From: SG8-41 sp963699525
GTDB lineage: Bacteria > Pseudomonadota > Gammaproteobacteria > Burkholderiales > SG8-41
DNA length: 64,000 nucleotides
Assembly (NCBI GenBank): GCA_963699525.1
Contig: CAVOUI010000020.1
Location: 69,856-133,855, forward strand
Reading direction: 5' to 3'
Of this stretch, positions 33,195 to 44,251 are shown one piece after another. A model generated the notes under the pieces. It was not told the DNA's origin, did not search any database, and was given only the letters and a program-made list of their open reading frames with translations. The position numbers and the translations under genes are program-made. Numbering within the stretch: position 1 is the first letter of the stretch; every line of letters starts with the position of its first letter.

Positions 33195-33779
33195 TTGCAT
33201 ACGCCTCCCATCGTACTCGCTTCGTCTTCGCCGTACCGCCGCAGTTTGCTGGCGCGGCTGCGGCTTCCGTTCGAGGTCCGGGCGCCCGGCGTGGACGAGG
33301 CCGCCTTGCCTGGCGAAGGCGCGCGCGATACCGCCCTGCGCCTGGCGCAGGTCAAGGCGCGCGCGGTCGCGCCGGAGTACCCGGAGGGGCTCATCATCGG
33401 CAGCGATCAGGTCGCCGTGCTCGACGGCTTGCCGCTCGGCAAGCCTGGCACCCACGCCAACGCAGTCGCGCAACTCAAAGCCATGCGCGGCAGGAGCGTG
33501 CTGTTCCATACGGCAATCGCCCTGCTCAATGCGGCCAGCGGCGCGCTACATTCGGCAGAAGTGCCGACAACCGTCCGCTTCCGGCGCTTCGACGACGCGG
33601 AGATCGAGCGCTATCTCGCCGCTGAAAAGCCATACGACTGCGCGGGCAGTGCCAGGATCGAGGGCACCGGCATCGTTCTCGTCACCAGCGTCGAAAGCAC
33701 CGACCCCAGCGCGCTGATCGGGCTGCCGCTGATCGCGCTCGTGGCCATGCTCAGGAGCGAGGGGGTTGTCATTGTCTGA
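33195..33779 (+). CDS. Maf-family nucleotide pyrophosphatase
   Basis: Hydrolyses non-canonical or modified nucleoside triphosphates. The product has 194 residues. Family signatures are LASSSPYRRSLLARL and IGSDQVAVLDG. In the sequence as I recall it, YceF-type members (acting on 7-methyl-GTP) share this opening more than YhdE types, so m7GTP is the likelier substrate. The start is TTG at 33195, the only codon that gives the full N-terminus; no clear ribosome site is seen. It is divergent from yceD, as in many proteobacteria. Confidence 0.92.
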   Translation: MHTPPIVLASSSPYRRSLLARLRLPFEVRAPGVDEAALPGEGARDTALRLAQVKARAVAPEYPEGLIIGSDQVAVLDGLPLGKPGTHANAVAQLKAMRGRSVLFHTAIALLNAASGALHSAEVPTTVRFRRFDDAEIERYLAAEKPYDCAGSARIEGTGIVLVTSVESTDPSALIGLPLIALVAMLRSEGVVIV

Positions 33780-34486
33780 GACCTCGCCCGGCGTGCTCTA
33801 CCTTATCCCGGTCGCCCTCGGCAGCGATGATGCGGCAGCCCTGATTCCGCCTGCCACGGTCGATGCGGCGCGCAGACTCCGCACCTTCATCGTGGAGAAC
33901 GCAAAGTCCGCGCGCCGGTTCCTCAAGGCCATCGCGCATCCCGTTCCGCTGCAGGAGCTGCATATTCCACACGCTCGACGAGCACACGCGCGATGTCGCG
34001 CCGGTGCTGGCGCCGCTGCTCGCGGGAGAGGATTGCGGTCTTATGTCCGAGTCCGGCTGCCCGTCGGTCGCCGATCCCGGCTCTACACTTGTGCGCCGCG
34101 CGCACGAGGCCGGCGTGCGTGTTGTGCCCCTCGCCGGACCCTCGTCGATACTGCTCGCGCTCATGGCTTCCGGCATGAACGGCCAGCGCTTCGCATTCCA
34201 CGGCTACCTGCCGGTGGAGCGGGCCGAGCGCGCGCGCAAGTTGAAGGAACTCGAGGCGCGGGCCGGCGGCGAAACGCAGATCTTCATCGAGACGCCGTAC
34301 CGCAACGAACAATTGCTGTCCGCGCTGCTTCAGCAGTGCCGGGGCGACACGATGCTGTGCATCGCGGCCGACCTGACGCTGCCGGGCGGATTCGTGGCGG
34401 CGCGGACCGTCGCCGAGTGGAAAGAGAAGCCGCCGAAGCTCGATCGGCGGCTGGCCGTGTTCCTGCTTTCCCGCGCACCTACCTGA
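33772..34486 (+). pseudogene. Tetrapyrrole-methylase-family SAM methyltransferase (RsmI-like), frameshifted
   Basis: The gene reads in two frames. Residues encoded before about 33970 (VLYLIPVALGSDD, then FLKAIAHPVPLQELHI) continue only if one base is skipped, resuming as TLDEHTRDVAPVLAPLLAGE, then CGLMSESGCPSVADPGS and LAGPSSILLALMASGMNG. The total length leaves exactly one extra base, and the excess C lies in CCACAC at 33967-33972. The fold is that of the RsmI/CobA methyltransferases. It overlaps maf by 8 nt, so the start (TTG 33772 after GGGGG) fits coupling. It may be a true pseudogene or a sequencing error. Confidence 0.85.
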
Positions 34487-35438
34487 GCGTTACTCCTTGC
34501 AGGACACCGAAGCGCGACAGGCCCTCGGCCATGCCGGCGCCGAGCTTCTTCGCCAGGCGCTCGGCAATGTTCTCGCGCGGTGTGAAATCCACAATGTCCT
34601 CGGCCTTGATCACCTCGCGCGCGACGTACTCGATGCTTCCGAGCTCGTCCGCGAGCCCCATTTCGATGGACTTCTCGCCGACCCACAGCAAGCCGGAAAA
34701 CAGGTCGGGCGTCTCCTTCAAGCGCTGGCCGCGCCCGGCCCGCACCACCCCGATGAACTGCTGGTGAATCTGTTCGAGCATCTTCTCGGCGTGCTGCTTC
34801 TGCGACTCGACCACGGGCGAGAATGGATCGAGGAACCCCTTGTTCTCGCCCGCCGCCAGTAGACGCCGCTCGATGCCCAGCTTCTCCATCGTTCCGGTGA
34901 AGCCGAAGCCATCCATCAACACGCCGATCGAGCCGATGATGCTCGCCTTGTCGATGTAGATGCGATCGGCCGCGGCGGCGACGTAATAGCCGCCCGATGC
35001 GCAGATGTCCTCGACGACCGCATAGAGCGGAATACTGGGATACTTGGCGCGCAGGCGCCGCATTTCGTCGTTGATGTACCCGGCCTGCACCGGGCTGCCA
35101 CCGGGGCTGTTGATGCGCAGTATGACCCCTTGCGTGCGCTTGTCCTTGAACGCGTCCTGCAGTCCAGCCATCACGTTTTCCGCGCTTGCCGGGCTATTGG
35201 CCGAGATGACGCCGTCCAGGTCAACCAGCGCCGTGTGCTTGCCCGGGCTGATGTCCTTCTTGCCGAACCAGCCTATGCCGATGAACAGCAGCGCGAAGAG
35301 GTAGATGAACAGCAGCGACTTGAAGAATATGCCCCACTTGCGCGCGCGCCGCTGCTCCGTAATCGCCGCCAGGGCGACTTTCTCGAGCGTCTGCCGCTCC
35401 CAGCTCTCTGTTGACCCGACGGGTTCCTGTTCTGTCAT
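34479..35438 (-). CDS. sppA: Signal peptide peptidase SppA-type S49 protease
   Basis: Membrane serine protease that degrades leftover signal peptides. The product has 319 residues, the short form that acts as an oligomer. An N-terminal membrane segment lies at about 37-57, followed by the S49 domain with INSPGGSPVQAG, the catalytic Ser in DICASGGYYVAAAADRIY, and the Lys-containing strand after it. The ATG at 35438 is preferred over a GTG at 35447 because GGAAGG lies 8 nt upstream. It converges on the frameshifted methyltransferase with an 8-nt overlap. Confidence 0.93.
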   Translation of the reverse strand: MTEQEPVGSTESWERQTLEKVALAAITEQRRARKWGIFFKSLLFIYLFALLFIGIGWFGKKDISPGKHTALVDLDGVISANSPASAENVMAGLQDAFKDKRTQGVILRINSPGGSPVQAGYINDEMRRLRAKYPSIPLYAVVEDICASGGYYVAAAADRIYIDKASIIGSIGVLMDGFGFTGTMEKLGIERRLLAAGENKGFLDPFSPVVESQKQHAEKMLEQIHQQFIGVVRAGRGQRLKETPDLFSGLLWVGEKSIEMGLADELGSIEYVAREVIKAEDIVDFTPRENIAERLAKKLGAGMAEGLSRFGVLQGVTLR

Positions 35439-35549
35439 GTTGGCCACCTTCCTTCAAAGCCGCCGAGGGGCGGCTTTCCTGCACTCGTTATTGTATCCCG
35501 CTTGTTCCGAGCCGGCCGCGCGTGCGAATCAGGCGCCGCACGTGTTCGG

Positions 35550-36518
35550 TCAAGCGCTCCCGGTAACCCCTGCGTCCCCTGCATCGAGCATGGCGAGATA
35601 GGACCGCAACACGGACGGCAGCGGCGCTTCCAGCGTCAGCCTGGCCCCGGTGCGCGGATGCGCGATCACCGTCTTGCGGGCATGCAGAAACATGTGGTCC
35701 AGGCCCTGGCGCGCGAGCGCCTTGTTGAGCGCGAAGTCGCCGTACTTGTCATCGCCGGCTACGGGGTAACCCAAGTGCGCGAGGTGCACGCGGATCTGGT
35801 GAGTGCGCCCGGTCTTGAGCTCCGCTTCGAGCAGGCTGAAGCCCTTCCAGGCGCGCTGCAGCCGGAATACGGTATGCGCCGGCGCCCCCTCGTGCCGCAC
35901 GGAGACGCGCCGCTCGCCCGATTCCAGCACGTACTTGTGCAGGGGCAGCTTCACACTACGCAGCGGCTCGCGCCACCGTCCCTTGACCAGCACATCGTAG
36001 AACTTTTGCACCGTCCCTTCCCGCAACTGGCGGTGCAGAGAAAGCAGGGCCGAGCGCCGCTTGGCGAGCAGCAACACGCCCGAGGTCCCGCGGTCGAGGC
36101 GGTGCGCGAGCTCGAGGAAGCGTTCCTGCGGGCGTTCCAGGCGCAGCAGCTCGATGACGCCGCGGCTGACTCCGCTGCCGCCGTGCACTGCGACGCCCGC
36201 CGGCTTGTCGATTGCGAGCAGGAGGTCGTCTTCGTAGAGAACGTCGGCCTTCAACCGCGGCGGGACCGAGGTTCGCGGAACGGCGGCTGGCCGCGCCGTG
36301 CGCAGGGGCGGTAGCCGCACACGGTCGCCGGACTGCACGCGGTAGTCGGGACCGACGCGGCGGCTGTTCACGCGCACCTCGCCGCTGCGAAGGATGCGAT
36401 ACACGTGGCTCTTCGGCACCCCTTTCAGCAGCCGGGTCAGATAGTTGTCAACGCGCTGGCCGGCCGCTTCCTCCCCCACCTCGTGCCAGACCGCCGATCC
36501 TTTACTTAACTCTTTCAT
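35550..36518 (-). CDS. rluC: 23S rRNA pseudouridine synthase RluC
   Basis: Isomerises specific uridines of 23S rRNA (955, 2504 and 2580 in E. coli). The product has 322 residues. The N-terminal S4 domain (QRVDNYLTRLLKGVPKSHVY) is followed by the RluA-family catalytic domain with the nucleophile Asp in AHRLDRGTSGVLLLAK, and KTGRTHQIRVHLAHLGYP. It is divergent from rne, the common rluC-rne arrangement. The HAD and Rieske genes often found between rluC and sppA are absent. Confidence 0.95.
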   Translation of the reverse strand: MKELSKGSAVWHEVGEEAAGQRVDNYLTRLLKGVPKSHVYRILRSGEVRVNSRRVGPDYRVQSGDRVRLPPLRTARPAAVPRTSVPPRLKADVLYEDDLLLAIDKPAGVAVHGGSGVSRGVIELLRLERPQERFLELAHRLDRGTSGVLLLAKRRSALLSLHRQLREGTVQKFYDVLVKGRWREPLRSVKLPLHKYVLESGERRVSVRHEGAPAHTVFRLQRAWKGFSLLEAELKTGRTHQIRVHLAHLGYPVAGDDKYGDFALNKALARQGLDHMFLHARKTVIAHPRTGARLTLEAPLPSVLRSYLAMLDAGDAGVTGSA

Positions 36519-36529
36519 TTGTTTATACT
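36501..36529 (+). promoter_or_regulatory. Candidate rne promoter
   Basis: TTTACT at 36501-36506, a 17-bp spacer and TATACT at 36524-36529, overlapping the 5' end of rluC on the other strand. Transcription would start near 36536 and give rne a leader of about 434 nt. Confidence 0.45.
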
Positions 36530-36969
36530 ATTCGCCGCACGTGTGGAATTCCCGGTAGTCGCCAAAGGACAACCTCGGCGCCGGGGCACTCCAGACGGGC
36601 CGGTGCTAGGTACCTCAACACGATGTGCGCGAACTCGCGCAAGCCCGCCCGGACGTGCAGAACGCGATCCGCAGTACCCGGCCGCTTGGCTAATGGACAC
36701 CGCCGCGCCGCCCGCGGATACGCTGCAAGGAATGGTTAAGTTCGCTCACCACGCTGAAGTAGCGATACTAGTCGAACGACGCGCTCACGACACCTGAGAA
36801 TTCCCGGATTCCGCGCCAGACGCGGGACCCGCAGGCAAGCCGCAAGAGACATGAGGATCATCACGTCCAGCATGTTCAAGCCACACGACTGAACCGGTCG
36901 GCGCCGCCTGCCTCGCGGCAGGCGCCGCGGCTTGCCCCATCCCGTGTATGAGCGCGGGAGAAGATAACA
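36519..36969 (+). other. Long rne leader region (450 bp without a gene)
   Basis: No convincing open frame lies between the divergent rluC and rne. A strong stem-loop sits at 36901-36928: GCCTGCC/GGCAGGC around TCGC, extended outward by pairs with one mismatch, about 40 nt before the rne ATG. The 10-mer GAATTCCCGG occurs twice (36544-36553 and 36796-36805). In E. coli, RNase E controls its own mRNA through structures in a 361-nt leader; a similar role is inferred here from position and length only. Confidence 0.5.
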
Positions 36970-39606
36970 ATGAAGCGAATGTTGTTCAACGCGACGCAGG
37001 CGGAGGAGCTGCGCGTCGCCATCGTCGATGGCCAGAAGCTCATCGACCTCGACATCGAAACCCCCGGCAAGGAGCAGCGCAAGAGCAACATCTACAAGGG
37101 GGTCATCACCCGCATCGAGCCGAGCCTCGAAGCCGCCTTCGTCGATTACGGGGCCGAGCGCCATGGCTTCCTTCCCTTCAAGGAAGTTGCACGCGCCTAC
37201 TTCAAGCCGGGCGTTGACGTCGGCCGCGCCCGTATCCAGGACGCCCTCGAGGAAGGCCAGGAGCTGATCGTCCAGGTGGACAAGGACGAGCGCGGCACCA
37301 AGGGCGCTGCGCTCACTACCTTTATCAGCCTCGCCGGGCGCTACCTCGTGCTGATGCCCAACAACCCGCGCGGCGGAGGCGTGTCGCGCCGGGTCGAGGG
37401 CGAAGACCGCAACGAGCTGCGGGACGTGATCGACCAACTGCCCGTTCCGCAGGGCATGAGCGTGATCGGCCGCACCGCCGCGATCGGGCGCGCGCCGGAA
37501 GAGCTCACCTGGGACCTCGACTATCTCCTGCAGCTGTGGCACGCAGTCGAGGACGCGGCCAAGCAGCAGAGCGGCGCATTCCTGATCTACCAGGAATCGA
37601 GCCTCGTCATTCGCGCGATCCGCGATTACTACCACCAGGACATCGGCGAGGTCCTGATCGATACCGAGAGCGTGTACGAGCAGGCGCGGCAGTTCATGAG
37701 CCACGTCATGCCGCAAAACGTCAACCGCATCAAGCTCTACCACGACGACGTGCCGCTGTTCTCGCGCTTCCAGATCGAGCACCAGATCGAGACCGCCTAT
37801 TCGCGCTCGGTCAATCTTCCCTCCGGCGGCGCGGTCGTGTTCGATCACACCGAGGCGCTGGTGTCCATCGACGTCAATTCGGCGCGCGCGACGAAAGGCT
37901 CCGATATCGAGGAAACCGCGTTTCGCACCAATCTCGAGGCCGCCGAGGAGATCGCCCGCCAGCTGAGGTTGCGCGACCTGGGCGGCTTGATCGTGATCGA
38001 TTTCATCGACATGGAAAGCGGCCGCAACCAGCGCGAGGTCGAGATCTGCCTGCGCGATTCGCTGCGATACGACCGGGCACGCGTGCAGATGGGCAAGATC
38101 TCGCGCTTCGGGCTGATGGAGTTGTCACGCCAGCGGCTGCGGCCCTCGCTCGGCGAGACCGCCCACAATCCCTGCCCGCGCTGCCACGGCACCGGCCACA
38201 TCCGCGGCACCGAGTCCACGGCACTCCATATCCTGCGCATCATCCAGGAGGAGGCCATGAAGGAGAACACCGGGTCGATCAACGCCCAGGTGCCCGTCGA
38301 CGTCGCGACGTTTCTGCTCAACGAAAAGCGGGTGGACCTGCAGCTGATCGAAGCGCGCCACCGCGTCTCGGTGATGCTGATTCCCAACGTGCACCTCGAG
38401 ACACCGAACTACACCGTGACACGCATGCGTCACGACGACCTCAACAAGACCGAGCCGCTGCCCGCGAGCTACAACCTGGTGGAAGCGCCGGCCGAGGAAC
38501 AGAAGCCGGCTGCGGGCGCCGCCGAGACTGCGCCGCCGCGGCCCGAAGCCGTGGTCAAGGGCATCACGCCGGCGCAACCGGCGCCGGTCCCGGTGGCAAA
38601 AGAAGCGAGGCCGGAGCCGCAGCCTCAAGCCGTGTCGGTAGCGGAAACCTCGATCATCGGCAAGATATTCGGACTGTTCAAGCGTAAGCCTGCTGCGGAG
38701 GCCCCGCTGCTGGAGGAAGCACGGCCCCCGGTCGCACCCGGCCCTCGCCGTCGGCACGAACGCGGCGAACGCGAGGGACCGCGCCGCGATCGGGAAGATC
38801 GGCCGATGCAGCCGGGCGGGCAGCGCTATCGGCAGGACCAGCCGCAGCGGCCCCACGGGTCACGCGACGGCGGCCGCCCCGGAGGCGAGCAGCAACGCCA
38901 CGAGCACCGGCGCCCGGAACCTCCCCGCCACGAACATCCCCAGCAGCAGCGCCAGCAACCGCGTCGCGATCTGGCCCAGGCCGATACGCGGCCCCCTTCG
39001 AACGCCCAGCACCCGGGGCGCGAGCAAGGCGAGCAACAGCGGGAGGGCCGCGGCAGGCGCCGGCGCAGGGGCCGCGACCGCTACGATCAGCGCCAGGAGG
39101 GTGCCGGAAGCGGACGACCCCCTGCGCAGGCACAGCAGCAAGCTCAGCGGCAACCGGTCCGGCCCGAGTCCGAACACTCGGTTCCGCCCGCGGCACCTGC
39201 TGCGAGCGTTGCTCCAGCCGCCGTCGGTATGATGGCCGAGGCTGCGGCACCGGCCGCGGTGAGCCATCAGCCGCCGCCCTCGTTCGATACCGAGCGGGTG
39301 CGGGAAATCGAGCCGCGCGAGACCGCGCCGTCGCAGCCGGTCCTGACAGGGCCTGGAATCGCACCAGCCGAACCCGTCAGGATCGAATGGCCCTCGGACC
39401 TGATGCAGGTCGAATCGGATCCCACCAAGGTTAGTACCGTCCAGGAGCAGGAAGCGGTCCAGCAATCCTTGCCGCGCCCCAAGCGCGTGCGGCAGCCGGC
39501 GCAACCCGTGATCGAGGAACCGCTGGTGCAGATCGAGACTGGCCAGACGGGTGCAGAGCCTGGGAGCTCCGACCCGAAGGCAAAAGTAACCTCGCTGCCC
39601 GGCTAA
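36970..39606 (+). CDS. rne: Ribonuclease E
   Basis: Endonuclease that begins mRNA decay and processes rRNA and tRNA, and scaffolds the degradosome. The product has 878 residues. An S1 domain lies at about 38-120, and the catalytic DNase I-like region carries metal-binding Asp residues in VSIDVNSARATKG and LIVIDFIDME. The zinc-link is C402-x2-C405 (CPRCHGTG). Residues from about 500 to 878 are low-complexity, rich in Pro, Arg, Gln and Glu, typical of the disordered scaffold half. The ATG at 36970 follows GGGAG. Its end overlaps the convergent phosphatase gene by 4 nt. Confidence 0.96.
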   Translation: MKRMLFNATQAEELRVAIVDGQKLIDLDIETPGKEQRKSNIYKGVITRIEPSLEAAFVDYGAERHGFLPFKEVARAYFKPGVDVGRARIQDALEEGQELIVQVDKDERGTKGAALTTFISLAGRYLVLMPNNPRGGGVSRRVEGEDRNELRDVIDQLPVPQGMSVIGRTAAIGRAPEELTWDLDYLLQLWHAVEDAAKQQSGAFLIYQESSLVIRAIRDYYHQDIGEVLIDTESVYEQARQFMSHVMPQNVNRIKLYHDDVPLFSRFQIEHQIETAYSRSVNLPSGGAVVFDHTEALVSIDVNSARATKGSDIEETAFRTNLEAAEEIARQLRLRDLGGLIVIDFIDMESGRNQREVEICLRDSLRYDRARVQMGKISRFGLMELSRQRLRPSLGETAHNPCPRCHGTGHIRGTESTALHILRIIQEEAMKENTGSINAQVPVDVATFLLNEKRVDLQLIEARHRVSVMLIPNVHLETPNYTVTRMRHDDLNKTEPLPASYNLVEAPAEEQKPAAGAAETAPPRPEAVVKGITPAQPAPVPVAKEARPEPQPQAVSVAETSIIGKIFGLFKRKPAAEAPLLEEARPPVAPGPRRRHERGEREGPRRDREDRPMQPGGQRYRQDQPQRPHGSRDGGRPGGEQQRHEHRRPEPPRHEHPQQQRQQPRRDLAQADTRPPSNAQHPGREQGEQQREGRGRRRRRGRDRYDQRQEGAGSGRPPAQAQQQAQRQPVRPESEHSVPPAAPAASVAPAAVGMMAEAAAPAAVSHQPPPSFDTERVREIEPRETAPSQPVLTGPGIAPAEPVRIEWPSDLMQVESDPTKVSTVQEQEAVQQSLPRPKRVRQPAQPVIEEPLVQIETGQTGAEPGSSDPKAKVTSLPG

Positions 39607-40079
39607 AGGATCTGCCTGAGCAGGTGGTCGAGCAGGCCCTGGGAGGCCTCCTCCACCATGTCGAGCACGTCCTCGAAGCCCTGATCGCCTCCGTAATAGG
39701 GATCAGGCACCTCGCGCGGCGCGCCTGCGGCGCTGAACTCCATGAAGAGCTTGAGCTTGTGCGCGTGCTCCGACGGACACAGGCGCCTCAGTATCCGCAG
39801 GTTCGTCTCGTCCATTGCCAGCAGGTAATCGAACTCGCTGAAGTCGGCGCGGCTGACCTGGCGCCCGCGCTGCCCGGCAAGGTCGTAGCCGCGGCGGCCA
39901 GCGGCAAGCTGCGCGCGCGCATCGGGCGGATCACCCACGTGATAGTCGTGGGTCCCGGCTGAATCGATCGCGATACGCTCCTCGAGTCCCGCCCGTCTCA
40001 CTTGCTCTCTGAAGACGCCCTCCGCCATCGGCGACCGGCAGAGGTTGCCCATGCACACGAACAGTACCCTGACTTTCAT
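39603..40079 (-). CDS. Low-molecular-weight protein-tyrosine phosphatase
   Basis: Cytoplasmic phosphatase of 158 residues. The active-site loop CMGNLCRS gives C9 and R15 (CX5R), and the general-acid Asp lies in the DPYYGG motif near residue 125. Such enzymes often dephosphorylate exopolysaccharide tyrosine kinases, but no such kinase is in the window and the substrate is unknown. It overlaps the rne stop by 4 nt on the opposite strand. Confidence 0.93.
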   Translation of the reverse strand: MKVRVLFVCMGNLCRSPMAEGVFREQVRRAGLEERIAIDSAGTHDYHVGDPPDARAQLAAGRRGYDLAGQRGRQVSRADFSEFDYLLAMDETNLRILRRLCPSEHAHKLKLFMEFSAAGAPREVPDPYYGGDQGFEDVLDMVEEASQGLLDHLLRQIL

Positions 40080-40130
40080 GGTCGCTACAATAGCGCGCTA
40101 CTTTCCATCCTCCAACCACGAGAAAGCGCT

Positions 40131-40625
40131 TTGCGCCTGATCTTCTGCGCCGCGGTGCTGGCGGTGGCTCACTCCGCGATCGCGGCGGACTTGCCCCCAC
40201 CAGGGACCGCCCCCACCGGGGAGATCGTCATGATCCAGGCGGCGCCCGGCGTCATCCACTACCACGCCAACCCGGAGCATGCCGACTGGTCGTGGATGGT
40301 GGGTATTGAATGGCAGAGGCCTTCGCGCTGGCTGTTCGGGTTCTCCTATTTCAACAACTCGTACGACCAGAAATGCCAATTTTATTACGCCGGCTACTTG
40401 TGGAAGCTGAGCGATCGCGATCCCAACTGGTACTTGAAGCTGACCGGAGGGCTGCTCTACGGCTACAAGGAACCGTATGAAGACAAGGTGCCCTTCAACC
40501 ACAATGGGTACTCACCCGGCGTTGTCCTAGGGCTTGGACACAAATGGGATCGATGGAGCCTCCAGCTCAATTTTCTCGGTAAGTCCGCGCTTGGATTATC
40601 GGTAGGTTACGACCTGGTGCATTGA
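40131..40625 (+). CDS. Small outer-membrane beta-barrel-like protein of unknown function
   Basis: A protein of 164 residues if started at TTG 40131, which begins a signal peptide (RLIFCAAVLAVAHSAIAAD). The mature part alternates aromatic and polar residues typical of a short barrel (WSWMVGIEWQ; WLFGFSYFNNSY; WYLKLTGGLLYGYK) and ends LSVGYDLVH with a near-terminal aromatic. Similar proteins in Burkholderiales are sometimes misnamed glycerol-3-phosphate transporters, from memory. It faintly resembles PagP but the catalytic residues cannot be matched. The function is unknown. Confidence 0.7.
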   Translation: MRLIFCAAVLAVAHSAIAADLPPPGTAPTGEIVMIQAAPGVIHYHANPEHADWSWMVGIEWQRPSRWLFGFSYFNNSYDQKCQFYYAGYLWKLSDRDPNWYLKLTGGLLYGYKEPYEDKVPFNHNGYSPGVVLGLGHKWDRWSLQLNFLGKSALGLSVGYDLVH

Positions 40626-40659
40626 CCGGCGCTGTGCGGGGACTTTCCGTCGGCGGTCC

Positions 40660-42741
<2,082 letters not shown>

Positions 42742-42911
42742 CGGGAACGAGCTAAACCGCGTATTTTCCCACGGCGAAGCGTTCGTTCGCCAGCCCGTGA
42801 ACCTCCGAGGCGTGACTACGAGAGGGGAATCGATGCAGGGCTAGGCAAATCCGGGGCCGGTTATGCCCGAGATCCGTCCGCCACTAGAGGCAAAGCGGCG
42901 TGCGCACGCAA

Positions 42912-42941
42912 GGGGAATCGCCCTGTCCGGGCGCTTTCCCC
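42912..42941. terminator. Hairpin downstream of the beta-propeller gene
   Basis: GGGGAATCGCCC and GGGCGCTTTCCCC pair with one mismatch and one bulge around TGTCC. It lies 20 nt past the end of the minus-strand propeller gene and upstream of uvrB. There is no T-tract, so it is only a possible transcript end. Confidence 0.35.
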
Positions 42942-42960
42942 CTCGCGGTGCACCGGGGCG

Positions 42961-44073
42961 TCAGTGACGGGGCATTTTCAGACGCGAGATCGTCCAGCGG
43001 GTGACGTCCTCCTCGGGCTCGTCGCCTGCCGTTGGGGTAAGCGCCAGCGCCAAGTTCGCGACGAAGATTTCGTCGTCCACGATGACGAGGCTCGCCGGGA
43101 AGAGCAGCCCGTCCGGAGTCCCGTTGCCGCGAATGCCGCGGAATTCTCCGAGCTTCGCGACGATCTTGCCTTTCTCGTTCAGGGCAACGACCTCATCGGC
43201 CTGGTTCGCCGCCACCCACACACGGCCGCGCTTGTCGATCGCGAGGCCGTCGGCCCCGTTGATGCTTTCGGCAAATACACTGACCGAATTCGGGGTCAAC
43301 GGTGGCACGGTCAGATCCAGTTTCAAGACGCGATCGTCGCCCGTATTCGCGATGAAGAGCGTCTTCTCGTCATGGCTCAGCGCCAGTCCGTTCGCGCCGA
43401 AGGGCGGGAAACCTGCGGTGGCGAGCAGCGGATCGTGATTGATCATTTCTATATTGCATGGATCGCAGGTTGCAGGATTGCTGATACTGAAGATTGCACC
43501 CTGGAACGAATCGGAGACATAGAGCAGATTACCGTCTTTGTTCAGGACCATCGCATTGGGGACCCGGGCGCCGGTACCGAAATAGATCTGGTCGGAGCTG
43601 CCGTCCGGGTTGCCCACGGTGCGAAAATCCGGTGCGTTGACTAACGGGATCTCGGCGACATCCTCAATAGCTGTGCCGCCGTTGAAATTCGCCGAGATAC
43701 GCTGAATCTTGGATGGCAAATTGACGAAGTTGCCGACATTGGCGATATAGACCTTCCTGTTCTTGCCATCGAATTCCAGACCGAGCAACGGTGTAATCCC
43801 GAAGTTGCGCGTGGCTTCGAGACGGCCACGCCGGTCGAACCGCAACAACTTGTTCTGCGCGCCGCCCTCGAACGTGCCGACGTAGATATCGCCGCTCCAA
43901 GGATTGGCGGTGATACCTTCCGGGAATTTCACACCTTCCGGAAGCACCGCGAACGTGTCTACGTCGCGATCGATGAACAACCGCCTGGAGTCGTCGTCCG
44001 CGATAGCCGTCCCGGTGCCGCCCGCGACGGCAACCAGCAGCAAAGCCAAGCAAGCCTTCCGAATGCTTTTCAT
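42961..44073 (-). CDS. Secreted SMP-30/NHL-type beta-propeller protein
   Basis: A protein of 370 residues with a clear signal peptide (MKSIRKACLALLLVAVAGG, cleavage near TAIADD). The mature part carries repeated propeller blades (VKFPEGITANPWSGDIYVGT; GANGLALSHDEKTLFIANTG; GADGLAIDKRGRVWVAANQ). This resembles gluconolactonase/SMP-30-like domains, but catalytic metal ligands cannot be assigned confidently. The single CDPC pair could form a disulfide. It is divergent from the aminotransferase gene. No enzymatic role is claimed. Confidence 0.8.
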   Translation of the reverse strand: MKSIRKACLALLLVAVAGGTGTAIADDDSRRLFIDRDVDTFAVLPEGVKFPEGITANPWSGDIYVGTFEGGAQNKLLRFDRRGRLEATRNFGITPLLGLEFDGKNRKVYIANVGNFVNLPSKIQRISANFNGGTAIEDVAEIPLVNAPDFRTVGNPDGSSDQIYFGTGARVPNAMVLNKDGNLLYVSDSFQGAIFSISNPATCDPCNIEMINHDPLLATAGFPPFGANGLALSHDEKTLFIANTGDDRVLKLDLTVPPLTPNSVSVFAESINGADGLAIDKRGRVWVAANQADEVVALNEKGKIVAKLGEFRGIRGNGTPDGLLFPASLVIVDDEIFVANLALALTPTAGDEPEEDVTRWTISRLKMPRH

Positions 44074-44251
44074 GTTCTCCCCCTTCACAACGTTGATGGA
44101 ACGAGCGCTTATGATGCGCAGGAGAGCAGCCGAAAGCAACCTGCTCTCGATTGCGCGGCCCTGTTCCCAGTTACGCCAAGGCGCCGTTGAAGGTAAAATG
44201 CGCCTAGTTGAAAGCTCCTCCCCCGCACTTTTTCGGCAAATACCCAGAAAG

